Assembly (NCBI GenBank): GCA_028622995.1
Contig: JAJQJQ010000010.1
Location: forward strand, 5,146,001-5,210,000
Direction: 5' to 3'
Source: Panagrolaimus kolymaensis
Lineage: Eukaryota > Nematoda > Chromadorea > Rhabditida > Panagrolaimidae
DNA: 64,000 bases
Shown in pieces: positions 13,452 through 24,400 of the stretch. The first letter of the stretch is position 1. Each line of letters begins with the position of its first letter. The position numbers and the translations under genes were made by a program. Under the pieces are notes generated by a model, which saw only the letters and a list, made by a program, of their open reading frames with translations, did no database searches and was not told the DNA's origin.

Positions 13452-13720
13452 TCTTTTTTTCGTCCGTCAAAAACAATATTTTAACCTTTAAAAAATGAGG
13501 ATAGATCCTAAAGTTTTTTTTGTTAGTCTTTTCATTAATCGTTCTTCTTCCAATGTCTTTTTTGGGACTAAAGATGTTTCATGCATTTTAAATTTTTTGC
13601 ATGGTTTTTTGAAAACATTAATTTCTTTTTTTTGTTGCAAGCAGTAACATCCTTAGCTATTAATAAATTTATTTTTAGAGAGAGCGCTTTTCGCTTCCTT
13701 CATAACAACAACAAAAAAGA

Positions 13721-14593
13721 ATGGAGCAACAACGTATAATAAGAAGAAATGATCCAGGTTGTAAAAAATCTGTAAGTTTATAAAGCATCCATCTTTGCAT
13801 TGCCATAATCAAATAAATACATAAATTACTATAGGATTGGTATAATTGGGAAGCACAAAAAATTGATGATTTAAAAAGTTTACTTTTTATTCAAGAATGG
13901 ATTCAGCAACTTATTAGAGAAAATTATAAAGATGTTGAAGGAATTTTAAAATGTCCTCAAGGTGTTGAAGAAGGAGTATGGAAATATGAACATTTGAGAA
14001 TTTTTTGTATGGAATTAAATCGGCTTACAGTTAGTTTACAACAAGAATGCAATCCAAATTGTTGTCCACAAATGACTGCCACCGAACAATGGATTTTTCT
14101 TTGTGCAGCTCATAAAAATCCAAGAGAAGTAAGTAAATTTCTTTTAATGCTACCTCCTGCAACATAGCTATATCATATTCGTCTTTTTTTCAGTGCCCAG
14201 CAATAGATTACACTCGCCATACCCTTGATAGCGCTGCAACCCTATTAAATAGTTACAGATATTTTCCTAGTCGAGTTAGAATTAAGGAATCATCTATCGC
14301 TAAAATTGGCTCAATTTGTCGTCGAGTATATCGAATCTTTTCTCATGCATACTTCCATCATCGAAGCCTTTTTGATACTTTTGAAGTAAGCATTTTAATA
14401 AGAATAATTTTTTTCAAAGCTAACCATTGTAATTTTTTAGGAAAGCACTTACCTTTGTCGAAGGTTCACAATGTTTGTTATCAAATACAGTCTTATGGCA
14501 CCTGAACATTTGATTGTTCCAATTTTAAATGAAGCATCTTCAGCATCAGCAACTCCAGCTGAACAACCCTCTGGAGATAAAGATGATGTATAA
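13721..14593 (+). CDS. mob-4: MOB4/phocein-like protein
   Basis: Mob-family adaptor of the STRIPAK phosphatase-kinase complex (229 residues). Exons: 13721-13771, 13835-14128, 14194-14385, 14441-14593, all in phase 0. The Mob zinc site is visible: [11 protein letters not shown] followed later by the His pair in [32 protein letters not shown] is a phocein-type stretch that separates it from MOB1 and MOB2. The tail [20 protein letters not shown] is low-complexity. The length is normal for the family. It shares an upstream region with the divergent aldo-keto reductase gene and is followed on the same strand, 373 bp later, by a RAD51 paralogue. Confidence 0.92.
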
Positions 14594-14966
14594 ATTAAAA
14601 AAAACACACAAACTATGTATTCTCATTTTTTCTTTTTAATTTCGAATCTTTGCGTGGTAACAATTTTAATAATTCCTATTTTTTATAATGAATCTTGAAA
14701 TTATGTATGTAATGCATGAAAATGAATCTGAATTTACTATTTTGTGTTTTCTAAAAGTTCATTACAAATTTTATACATTTATTACTCGATTTGCGGATGC
14801 ATACTTTAACATTTGAATTGCGCGCAAAAAAAGAAGACGTTAGAGCGAAAGATAAATTTTCTCAAGTTTTCGTTTTGAAAATTTTTAGTTTTGAAATTTC
14901 AAAAAAAATCTTGCTTCATTTTTTTTTTCTTCTCCATCTTCCAATTTTAATTCAAGGTTCAAAAAA

Positions 14967-15880
14967 ATGCTTATGCGTAAATATTATAAAGAAACGGGTA
15001 TCAATTGGTTTCAAAGAATCATTCCGAGTGTGCTTGAACAATCAACTGGCTTAAAAGAATTAGATGAATTTCGAAAAAGAGGCTTAGGTCCTGGACATTT
15101 TCTTGAAATTGATGGTTCTGGTGGAAGTGGCAAAACTGAATTCTGTATGACGCTGATCGCTGAAGCCTTCAAAAAAAGAAATAACTATTATGTTTATTAC
15201 GTCGATTATACGGGAGGATTTTCACCCCATCGACTCAGAGAAATATTAAAGAATCGATTGGATCCAATTACAGTAAGTTTTTTGTTATTAGAAGTTGAAG
15301 CTTATAATTTTGTTGCATTTTAGGATGAAGCTGCCGATGATTACTTAAAAAAGGTTATCTATGTCAATATTCAAGATGAAAGTACTTTACATTATTTTCT
15401 GCTTAATTTTGTTGTAAGTTTCACATTTCATTCTGCTTCTAATTCTCCTTCTCTTTGTTTTAGGAACTAACTGAGAACCGTCCTATTTCTCTTCTCATCA
15501 TAGAAAACATCGGTTTGATTCTTGCTGGAACATGTCAAAGTATGGAACATTATTCAACAATGGGAAAATGGAGGCAAAATATTGTTCGTGCACTTATTTC
15601 ATCACTTTCGAATCGACATGCTTTTCCTGTTGTTTTCACGAATCATCTTCCTGGTTGGGTACAAAATATGAAACCTGCTTTGGGTAAAATGTGGGCCTTG
15701 TCTATTCATCATCATATCCTGCTTAGTCACCACAAAGGAACATTTCTTCTTCAAAATTTTGATGGTGCATTGGTATGAATCTTTATTTATCTTTTATTTC
15801 TCATAATTTTCATATTTTAGCAACCGACTTCCGCCATATTCAAATTTCGTCTTACTGAGAAGGGTGTCACTGATCTGTAA
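14967..15880 (+). CDS. RAD51 paralogue (XRCC2/RAD51D-like, RFS-1-type)
   Basis: RecA-fold ATPase related to the RAD51 paralogues that assist RAD-51 in homologous recombination. Exons: 14967-15272, 15324-15413, 15464-15772, 15821-15880 (254 residues). The N-terminus is STGLKELDEFRKRGLGPGHFLE, followed by Walker A DGSGGSGKTEF (about 15110-15145). A Walker-B-like hydrophobic strand is LLIIENIG (about 15492), with Glu/Asn in place of the usual Asp. FTNHLPGWV occupies the position of the RecA L2-side strand (usually TNQ). The short length fits XRCC2/RAD51D-type proteins without a long N-terminal domain. The exact orthology is uncertain. It converges with the aquaporin gene 80 bp downstream. Confidence 0.78.
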
Positions 15881-15960
15881 CTTTTTGTTGTTGTAAAAAT
15901 ACTTTATTTGTTATCATCTTGTTATTGTCTTTTGTTAATATAAATTTTTTTTACTAAACT

Positions 15961-16882
15961 TTATTCTTCTTTTTTGTTATCTTGTTTTGCAAAAATACTA
16001 TCTGCGAGATGCCAAGCTAATAATGGAGCCATCCAATAAACAAAGAAATGAGCGAGATACGGTACTTGTCCACAATTAAAGGTGCAAGCCCATGCAACGA
16101 TTGGATTTGCATACATTCCAGTCAAATGAATAGCTGCAATGTCATTGTTTCATTTGTAGCAATCTTGCGTTTTAAACTTACCCAAAATTGTAATAATACC
16201 CGATACAACTGCTTGAATAGCAACAATATGATTTTCATTTAAGATTCTTTCTTCCAGAAAAACTTCCGCTGCTTTTGCTGCAAAACAACCTCCCGCTTCA
16301 ACCAAAGATCCATAAATTACTGTAACAGTCAAATCTGAACTGCATTCTTCTTCCAATGCTTCCAAATGAAATGGATGCATTCCAAGCGACCAAAATTTTC
16401 GTGCAATTAAATATGAAACATACCCAGCTGAAAATTGTACAGCAAGAATTGTGATTACTCGAGCTCCACTGTTTAAGCCTTTCATAAATCCAAAAATCTA
16501 AAATAAGATTTTTGTTTTAAAGGTATTACAAACAAGAAGCTTTATTTACATACCAAAGGGCAAGGATCAGCAATAGCATCTCTCAAGATTAAAGCATTGA
16601 CAATTTCAATAAAAACTATTTCAACAAGAACACCTTGAAGTCCATAATTTTCTAAAACAAAATTGACATCGAACATTGGAGCGCATATTTGTATGGTTCC
16701 AATAAACTGAAAAGCTTTGTATCAGCTATTTTTGAGAGTAAACTGATTAAAATTACTTCATTCAACAATTCTGCTAAATATGAATTCCTTTGCTTAATAA
16801 ATTTAGAAACAATGTATCGTGAAATTTCGCATAAAACAAACACAGAAACATAAAAAATTAGAGAAGCGACCCACACACGCAT
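15961..16882 (-). CDS. Unorthodox aquaporin (AQP11/12-like)
   Basis: Six-helix channel protein of the aquaporin superfamily, subgroup of AQP11/12 (superaquaporins), likely in intracellular membranes. Exons on the minus strand: 16882-16757, 16706-16554, 16497-16182, 16133-15961 (255 residues). TM1 is MRVWVASLIFYVSVFVLCE; the first half then has TIQICAPMFDVNF and LRDAIADPCPL, where DPC stands at the first NPA box. The second box in the last exon is MYANPIVAW (NPI). The C-terminus is Lys/Glu-rich (KQDNKKEE), which could act as a retention-like tail. The third exon has the hydrophobic helices around MHPFHLEALEE. Both NPA boxes deviate, as is usual in this subgroup, but Asp in the first box is notable. 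An intron that reads through in frame (16756-16707) was removed because splicing restores the conserved stretch. Confidence 0.82.
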
Positions 16883-16895
16883 AACTTATTTGCGT

Positions 16896-17124
16896 TCATT
16901 TACTTGCTTGATCCTCTTTACGTTGCAATCTTACATAGTCTCGTATGCTTTTCATTTCATACGAACGAGGCAGCTGTGACAATGCGATAAGCGCAGACAT
17001 TCATTCCATCCAACAACAAAGCAACAAAAAGGTCGTTGCCATCATAAATTTGTTCTTTTGCCAAAGGAAAAGCAAATGGTTCATCGAAGCAAAAAAAAGC
17101 TTGTAAAAAAGTTGCTAACGTCAT
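16896..17124 (-). CDS. Possible small two-exon gene (doubtful)
   Basis: Between the CISD3-type gene and the aquaporin gene, on their strand, a frame beginning MTLATFLQAFFCFDEPF and running to GNDLF could splice (donor GTTGCT, acceptor TTGTCACAG, about 51 nt) to LPRSYEMKSIRDYV and end at TGA 16896, only 13 bp before the aquaporin ATG. The result would be about 60 residues. The second part looks like real coding sequence (charged, helical) and the joint keeps phase. I do not recognise the product. It could also be chance open frame in a 5' UTR. Confidence 0.3.
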
Positions 17125-17227
17125 AAAAATCCATTCAAACGATAAAAAAAACTTTATACATACATATTCACTTAGCAATAATCAACAAATATAAGTACTA
17201 TCCTACAATAATCACATAAATAACAAA

Positions 17228-17764
17228 TTAATCGAAAATTCCATCAAGTTTATCTTTTTCAAGAAGATCTTTATGTGTTCCATCACAAAATGGACGATTC
17301 TTAGTTCTCTTGCAGTTACATAACCATACTTCCATATCTTTATCAGGAATAAATCTAACAGGTTTGAGCTTTAAATCAGGAACACGTATTGAATTATGAG
17401 TACCATCACAAAGAGGTTGAGAACCGCTATATCCACAGCTGCACCAAGTATACACTTTATCCTTCTTTAAAAAAGCACGAGTAGGTAGTTTTGAATAAAT
17501 TTTTCCTTGTCCAGGAAGAAGATGATTTGTTCCTTGAAGTCCATATTTTTGTTCAGGTTTTTTGTCTGGTATCTGTAAAAAGTTGATGTTAGTGAAAACG
17601 TTAACAAAGAAATAAAAACTTACAGCATGATATTTCAAAGGACTTGGTTCCGTGCCAACGAAGTGAATTCCTTTGCGATGAAGTCGATAAGGTCCAAATC
17701 CTGTTTTATTGCTGAATGAAGATGGCGTAAATTTCATATATCTTGACAAAGTAAGAAAAATCAT
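17228..17764 (-). CDS. CISD3-like double CDGSH iron-sulfur protein, mitochondrial
   Basis: Small protein with two CDGSH-type 2Fe-2S sites, like CISD3/MiNT of the mitochondrial matrix (161 residues). Exons on the minus strand: 17764-17624 and 17572-17228. The first site is CSCGYSGSQPLCDGTH and the second CNCKRTKNRPFCDGTH; each has the Cys-X-Cys...Cys...His ligand set. The N-terminus (MIFLTLSRYMKFTPSS) is positively charged and hydrophobic, fitting a mitochondrial presequence. The divergent neighbour upstream is the TMEM209 homologue. The aquaporin gene lies downstream on the same strand. Confidence 0.9.
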   Translation of the reverse strand: MIFLTLSRYMKFTPSSFSNKTGFGPYRLHRKGIHFVGTEPSPLKYHAVSFYFFVNVFTNINFLQIPDKKPEQKYGLQGTNHLLPGQGKIYSKLPTRAFLKKDKVYTWCSCGYSGSQPLCDGTHNSIRVPDLKLKPVRFIPDKDMEVWLCNCKRTKNRPFCDGTHKDLLEKDKLDGIFD

Positions 17765-18259
17765 CTTCTAAAAAAGTAAAAATTAGATGGAAAATAAACA
17801 ACAAATGTAAACAATCGCGTTTTATATATTGAAACAAAGATACTAAACGCAAAAAATATTTGAGAAACTAAAATATGAAGCTGTAAAATAAAGAGTTTCA
17901 TTTCAGTTTTTTAGTTTTTACCATTAGATTAAAGTGAAAAGCATAGTAAGTGGATTAACTAGGAAGCTAATATTTTTCCATATATTACATACATAAATAT
18001 CTGAATCAAAAGGAATAAGATTAATTAACGTTTACTCGAAACATTTTGCAGTTGGATCAAACTTTAAATTTTTTTCGTTGAAAGCAATGCTTGAATAGTG
18101 TCCGTTGGCTTCGCGTTCGATTCATAAATTTTCGCGTTCGCTCAAATTTTCTTTGTTTTGAATTTTTTTCTCCAAAGTCTTTGATTTTTTTTATTGGTAA
18201 TATTTTTACTTGAACATCATTGATTCTTCACTAAAAAGGTGAACAACGACGAAATACAA
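17765..18259. other. Divergent promoter region, CISD3-like and TMEM209-like genes
   Basis: About 495 bp of AT-rich sequence between two divergent start codons. A short CG-containing patch near 18109-18145 repeats GCGTTCG (TTCGCGTTCGATT and TTCGCGTTCGCTC), which might be regulatory. I see no coding sequence. Confidence 0.4.
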
Positions 18260-20231
18260 ATGGCCTCTTCAACTTCCTTCAAATCACCTGTGGTAATAGA
18301 AGATGAAAAAAAGTAAGCTAATTTGTTTTCCTTTCTTTCAAAACATTAAATGTTTCTCTTTTTTAGGCGAAAGCATCTTGCTTCTGTTGGATTCAAATGG
18401 TTTGTGGCAGCATTGTTATGCTATATGGATGTAAGGATAAATCTTCTTTTTCTTTCATAGCTTAATGTGGTTTTTTAGTTTACTGTTGACATCGTTTTTC
18501 TTCGCTTTTTTACTGGATATTTTGTACCTTACTATGCTTGTTATTTGTTTGAACTCGTCATTATCTCTTTGGGCTTGGTGAATGTTCTTACCTGCATTCT
18601 TGCTGTCTTTGATGTTGATGTGCTTACTAAGAAATACAACCTCTTCTCCTATTCTTTGAATAACTCCATGCGAAGTCAACAGAATACTCCTGCAAGAGGC
18701 AATCAACTTCCTGAAATAATTGGTGGAATGCTTGATGATTCTTTGCATTATGTTTCACCTGACGAAAAGCACATGACGGCTGAACAAGTATATGCTTTTA
18801 AGAAGGATCATGATGTTATGGTTTTTCCAAGAAATACAATGAAATCAGTATATGACATTCACAATGATGAACAGCTTGATTCCATTTGGGATGAAAAGGA
18901 AGACAACTTTGCTTACAACATCTTTAAACCTTCTTATTCAAGTGCTAACTATACATATCATCATTCCATACATGAAGACGAGGAAACCAATGGTAGTGGT
19001 AATCAATCTTTTATTGGTATGTTTTACTCTTTAACTATTCACTTATGTTGATTATATTTTAGATTTACTGGATATTTCTGATCATTTTGCTAATCATCCT
19101 GATGAACACCCTCTTGGGGCTGCTCAAAAACGCAAACCAAAAGACATGTACACATCAACTCCTACTGGTTTGTCTATCTTTTCTAGTTACTTTAGTGACA
19201 TTTTCTTTACAGGTATTAAACGTGGACGATTGTCTGATCGCACTTCGAACTATTCCGAATCAACAAGCAATTACATCAGCGCCTTGAATAGTCGATCACC
19301 GAGACTAACTCGTTCTCGCTCTCGTTCACCTGGTTTCATCATGTCACAGAAACCTATGATTGTTCCTGTTGTTAAATATTTCGTTGATCAAGTGTCCATC
19401 AATGGTGATATGTTATCAATCATGACCGAAAAGCTCCGTCGTTTTATCTCACATCATATTGTTCGTCCTTTGGCAAAAGAAATCAAAGATATCAATGACT
19501 TCTTTCTCACCAATTCAAAAACTCTCCATATGAACATTGGCAAAACTCCGATCGCTGAAATTGAAAAATTTTGTGGACAATTTCAAGATCCCAAGCTTAA
19601 CAATTTGCCTTTTGTTTTAGCTTATCTTCGTTTACATCCAAATTATTTTCATCTCGTCAAGCGTATTTTGACTTGGTCTGAAAGTGATCTCATCTTTGAT
19701 TATTTTCCTGATTCGCTAACTTTGGATGCTATATGTAAGTTTTTCTTGTTTTTTCTATTTCACTCATTATCTTTAACTTTTAGCTTGGCCTGAAATCTTT
19801 CCTCGTCCAAAAGAGCCATTACCAACTGATTCTGAACTTATCTTCCGGCTTTTCTGTCTCTTTGTTGATGGTCAATCTAGTCCTTATCCTATTACATATC
19901 CTTATCCTGTTGATCTTCCTTTCACCAGTCTTCGTACTCTTCAAGAAAACAAGAAGCCTACTGCTACTCAACAAAGCGAACATGGATATTACATCGAATT
20001 TGTAAGGATTTTCTTCTTTTACTTGGAATATATTGTTTTATTTTTCAGAGTGAAACAAGACCAATGACTTTCAAATTCTATGTTTGGGCTTATCCTGCCA
20101 TTGTTACTCAACCAACCAACAACGCTTTGATTTCCATCCTCATGCTTATTATCCATGCTCATGGAATTGAATGGCATAAAGATCTTGACTTCATTCAATC
20201 TTTCTTCAAACCTAAGAACTCAATGACATAA
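18260..20231 (+). CDS. npp-25: TMEM209 homologue (nucleoporin NPP-25-like)
   Basis: Nuclear-envelope protein related to human TMEM209, which associates with nuclear pores. Exons: 18260-18312, 18367-18430, 18479-19016, 19063-19167, 19213-19734, 19784-20001, 20049-20231; the model gives 560 residues, close to the length I recall for the human protein. Two membrane segments lie near the N-terminus (VGFKWFVAALLCYMD and LVIISLGLVNVLTCILAVFDV). The middle is Ser/Asn-rich with an SR-like run (RSPRLTRSRSRSPG). The C-terminal domain begins PVVKYFVDQVSINGDML and ends with MTFKFYVWAYPAIVTQPTNN and IHAHGIEWHKDLDFIQSF. The identification rests on the overall layout and C-terminal stretches. TMEM209 is the best fit. 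Confidence 0.75.
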
Positions 20232-20939
20232 GCTTCATTATTTTCCCATCTTCTTTGATCTCAAATTTTGTTGTACTGCCTTACTTTTTTGATACTTGGT
20301 TTTTATTTATTTCCTGGTTATCGTATATTTGTGTTGTTTTTACTTTATGTTATGTTTTTTTCTCAATAAATCTTTGAAAATGTTTCTTTTGTTTATAAAA
20401 GCTTTTATTACAGTATGATGCTCTAAAATAGTTTACTTCTAACATAGTCAATAATCAAACGTTCCTTCATGTATTAATGTTTTTATTCTTTCTTGAGTTT
20501 GAAACTAATATGGTATCTAATAACTCCAAAGTTTTGTGCCCAAAGCTGTGGGTTAAAAAACCTTTTATGTATGTATGCATAAAGCTTCTTGGCTACTTGT
20601 TTCACTATGATAAATTTTTTTATTTAGAGAAAGCAATTTCTTTAAAGGGACATAGCTATTTCATGCCTTTTTTGAAATTTCGTTTGCGGGCACTGAAAGT
20701 TACACTTGGTAAGGCGCGTGTTTGAATTACCGTGTAAGACAGAAGTGACACGGTAATTCAAACACGCGCCGCCCCGACTGTTCCTATCAGCCCCAGTATC
20801 GAAATTTTTGAAAAGGCATGAAATAGCTATGTCCCTTTAAGCTATGATGAAGCACGAAACCTATGGATTTTTAAAATTTAAAATGCGCTCTCTTTTTCTG
20901 TATTTTTTAAATTTGTTACAATAGTTTGTTTTACTTTTA
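20232..20939. other. Intergenic with an inverted-repeat element
   Basis: It contains the 3' end of the TMEM209-like gene (AATAAATC near 20365) and the TTAA-flanked element listed separately at 20646-20836. I see no other feature. Confidence 0.5.
20646..20836. mobile_element. TTAA-flanked MITE-like element with nested inverted repeats
   Basis: Outer arms start AGGGACATAGCTATTTCATG and end with its reverse complement; pairing continues, with one small gap, to about 20681 and 20799. Inside is a second perfect pair of about 23 bp (GGCGCGTGTTTGAATTACCG at 20712 and its complement ending about 20770) around a short loop. Direct TTAA copies flank it at 20642-20645 and 20837-20840, the target-site pattern of piggyBac-type transposons. 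No transposase is encoded. It is probably a non-autonomous element that can fold as a long hairpin. Confidence 0.75.
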
Positions 20940-21263
20940 CTAACTTTTGAATTTGGAGCACTCACTATCTAAAATGCCGAAGCTTATGCTTGATTCAAAC
21001 TTATCTTTTGTAAATCCCCTCTTTTTTTTGCTCGACTTTAGCTTTTCATATTTCCTTTGTTTTCCATTGTAAAAACGATTTTGACTTTTTTCAAATATAT
21101 TCTTTTTTAAAACCGTTTGACTCATGCTATGTTTAGTAACAACATGAATCAATATCGGATTATTTTGTCCTCTCATTTCCTCTTCATGTCTATGATATAA
21201 TACTTTTAAAACACGAAAATTATGCGGCGTGCTGCGATCAATCGTTACAATTTTTCTTTTCAC
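20940..21263 (-). CDS. Hypothetical basic protein (doubtful)
   Basis: Single-exon open frame of 107 residues, rich in Lys, Arg and Ser, starting MKRKIVTIDRSTPHNFRVLK. I do not recognise it. It lacks introns, unlike most genes here, and its first half has a mixed, protein-like composition while the second half is a basic run (KQRKYEKLKSSKKKRGF). It would share an upstream region with the FAM173-type gene. It could be a small DNA/RNA-binding protein or a chance frame. Confidence 0.33.
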   Translation of the reverse strand: MKRKIVTIDRSTPHNFRVLKVLYHRHEEEMRGQNNPILIHVVTKHSMSQTVLKKNIFEKSQNRFYNGKQRKYEKLKSSKKKRGFTKDKFESSISFGILDSECSKFKS

Positions 21264-21446
21264 TTATTTTCACTTTTTTAGGCTTTAATCACTGCAATCA
21301 GCTCTTTGCTGCTTCGTTTTTCTTGTTGGCTGCTGAGTGATAACAAAAGGTATGTTTTATTTTTGAGTTTCATTTATGCGCAAGAAACAAAAATGTGCTT
21401 TTTTTTATTATGATCTGATTGAATGAATATTATCTTCTTTCAGATC

Positions 21447-24400
21447 ATGGGATGGGGTGGTGCTCTTGCTGCTGGTGTCGTAGGTGGAAGCGCAATAGGA
21501 ATTTCGGTTATGACTCTGCCATTTGTAACGCCGGCTTTTCGTCGCATTTGCATTCCATATGTGCCGGCGTCGAGTCAACAAATTTCAAATGTAATGCATC
21601 TTTTAAAACGCGTAGAAAAACCTATCGATCCTGTAATTGATCTTGGGAGTGGGGATGGACGTGTTGTAAGTTAATATTTATTGATTGTTTGCTGTGTTTT
21701 AGGGGATTAAATATTGGCCAACATGAAATTTGGTGAACAATTAGCTAGTCATTTAACACCAGAATGGCGCAAACAATATATTCGTTATGAAGAACTTAAA
21801 TCCATGCTTTATAATATGATGTTAGAAGCTCCAGCGGAAGAAGAATCCCGCGAACAATATATTTCACAAATGGATGAAACATTTTTTGCTGAAATGGAAA
21901 AAGAATTAACTAAAATTAATTTATTTTTTGGCCAAAAAATTGCTGAAGCTCAAGGAAAATTTCATGAGTTGAATAGTGAGCTTCAAATATTCAAAGAAAT
22001 GCTTGATAACCGTCAATCGGTTACTACTGGAGCTACAGGTTTACGTAATAGACTTACTGCAACTCTTTCAACTAACAACAAAATTCCCAAAGAACATACT
22101 AAAACTGCTCAACAGCTTAAACTTGCATTCAGTGAATTTTATCTTAGCTTGGTGTTAGTCCAAAATTTCCAACAACTCAATGGAACTGGATTCCGTAAAA
22201 TTCTTAAAAAACATGATAAAATGATGATGAATGAACAAGGCTTAGATTGGAGAATCAATCGAGTTGAAAAATCAACATTCTTTTTAAATCGTGATATTGA
22301 ATCTTTGATTAGTAATGTTGAAACTAGCGTCATTAATGATCTGGAAGGTGGTAATCGTCAAGCTGGAATGAAACGTTTAAAAGTTCCTCCATTAAGTGAA
22401 AAGCAACATGCTGGAACCACTTTTGCATTAGGCTTATTTTTGGGTATCTTTATTGTTTTGGCTCTTGCAATTATTCTAACATATTTTGGTTTTAATGTTC
22501 GACCTAATGAACCTAAATGGGTGGCAGTTAGACTTTTTCGTGGATTCTTTTTATTTTTATTGAGCGTTTTTTTATGCGGTTTAAATATGTATGGTTGGAC
22601 TACAGCGGGTGTAAATCATGTACTTATTTTTGAAATAGATCCTCGCCATCATTTAACTTATCAATCAGTTATGCAAATTGCAGCTTTTATGTTTATGCTT
22701 TGGGCCACTGCTGTTCTAGGATATTTATATGCTCATACTTTGGGTGTTTCTCCTTTTGTATTTCCATTAGCTTTGATGATTCTTTTTTTGGTTATTCTTT
22801 TCAATCCTTTAAAAAAGCCTGAATTTATTTTTCAACGTAGCAGCCGTTTTTGGCTCATCAAACATTGTCTCAATTGTTTTACTGCTCCATTTCACTTTGT
22901 TACCTTCACGGATTTCTGGCTGGGTGATCAAATGAATTCCCTTGGAACCGTATTTCTTGATTTTCAATATTTTGTTTGCTTTTACACTACCGAAGTTGAT
23001 TATTCTAATTTTTCATTTAATGTTCGAACTATGAATGTTACTGAAGGTCCTATTCCCTATGGTTATGTTGATCTTTCAACTGGAAATGATACTTGCATGA
23101 ATTCAACGAGCATTCGAGCCTTTGTTACTATTATTCCCGCATCTGTTCGTTTCTTCCAATGTTTACGACGTTATCGAGATACTCGACGAGCTCATCCTCA
23201 TTTAGTTAATGCTGGAAAATATTCAACCACTTATCTTGTTGTTCTCACTCATTCACTTAATCGATGGGCAACAGCTAGCAATCCAACTGAAACTAGCATA
23301 TTCTTTTATCTTTGGGTTGCATCCTATATTCTTAGTTTCACATACACCTTTTTATGGGATGTATTCATGGATTGGGGTCTTATTGATCCAAGAGCACCAA
23401 AAGAAGCTCCATTCCTTCGTGAAGAAATGATTTATGGAACCAAATGGTTTTATTATTTTGGAATTGTTGAAGATTTTGTTTTACGATTATCATGGGTTAT
23501 GAATGTTTCTCTTGGTGAAGCATGGCTTTTAAATGGTGATATGCTGACATGTTTAATGTCCCCATTAGAAGTATTTCGACGATTTATATGGAATTATTTG
23601 CGTCTTGAAAACGAACATGTGAATAATTGTGGTCAATTCCGTGCTGTTAGAGATATTTCGGTGAAACCTATTCGCAAAGGAGATCTTGAAAGTCTTCTAA
23701 TTAAAATCGATCAACCTGATGGTGTTACCCATCGTGGCTTAGATCTTCGCGAGCGAGTTAAAAAGCAAAAGAAAAGCAAACGTGAGCAACGTCAGTTACT
23801 CAAACGAAATAGACTTGCAAAAATTGTGCTACCAAGTCGACCGAGTGCTTCCAATGTGTTAGTCGAAACTCGCCATTAAAAAAATATGTTACTACTGTTG
23901 CGCCATTCTGGTCGACGATTAACTTATTATTTCATGTATTTGTAAATAACTTATTTTATTTTTTACAACTCTTATCTCACAGCTTATTTTTTTTTTTTTG
24001 TGCAATAACTTTTTTTTAATATTGTAGTCTTCTTCGAATACGAGTGTTTTATTTTTATAGGTTATTGAATGTGCCAAGCATGGTCTTTCTTCTGTTGGTG
24101 TCGAACTCAATCTTCCTTTAGTTATTTATTCAAAATATTCTGCACGTCGTAATAAATTATCTAATTATGCAAGCTTTTATCGTCGAAATATTCTTAAAAC
24201 TGATCTTACAAATTATCGTACTGCAATATTATTTGGTGCTGAAATGATGGTAAGCTTTTTTGTTTTCAAGTTTAAAATGTCTAAAATATTCTTATTTTTC
24301 AGGTTGAAATGCTTGTTCCTAAACTTGATGAAATGAATGTTGATAGTCATATTGTTATGTGTCGCTTTCCAATGCCATCAAATACTCGCTGGAAGTTACT

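Noticed and set aside
20477..20725. 82-residue plus-strand open frame
   Set aside because: It runs into the TTAA-flanked element and has no coding features.
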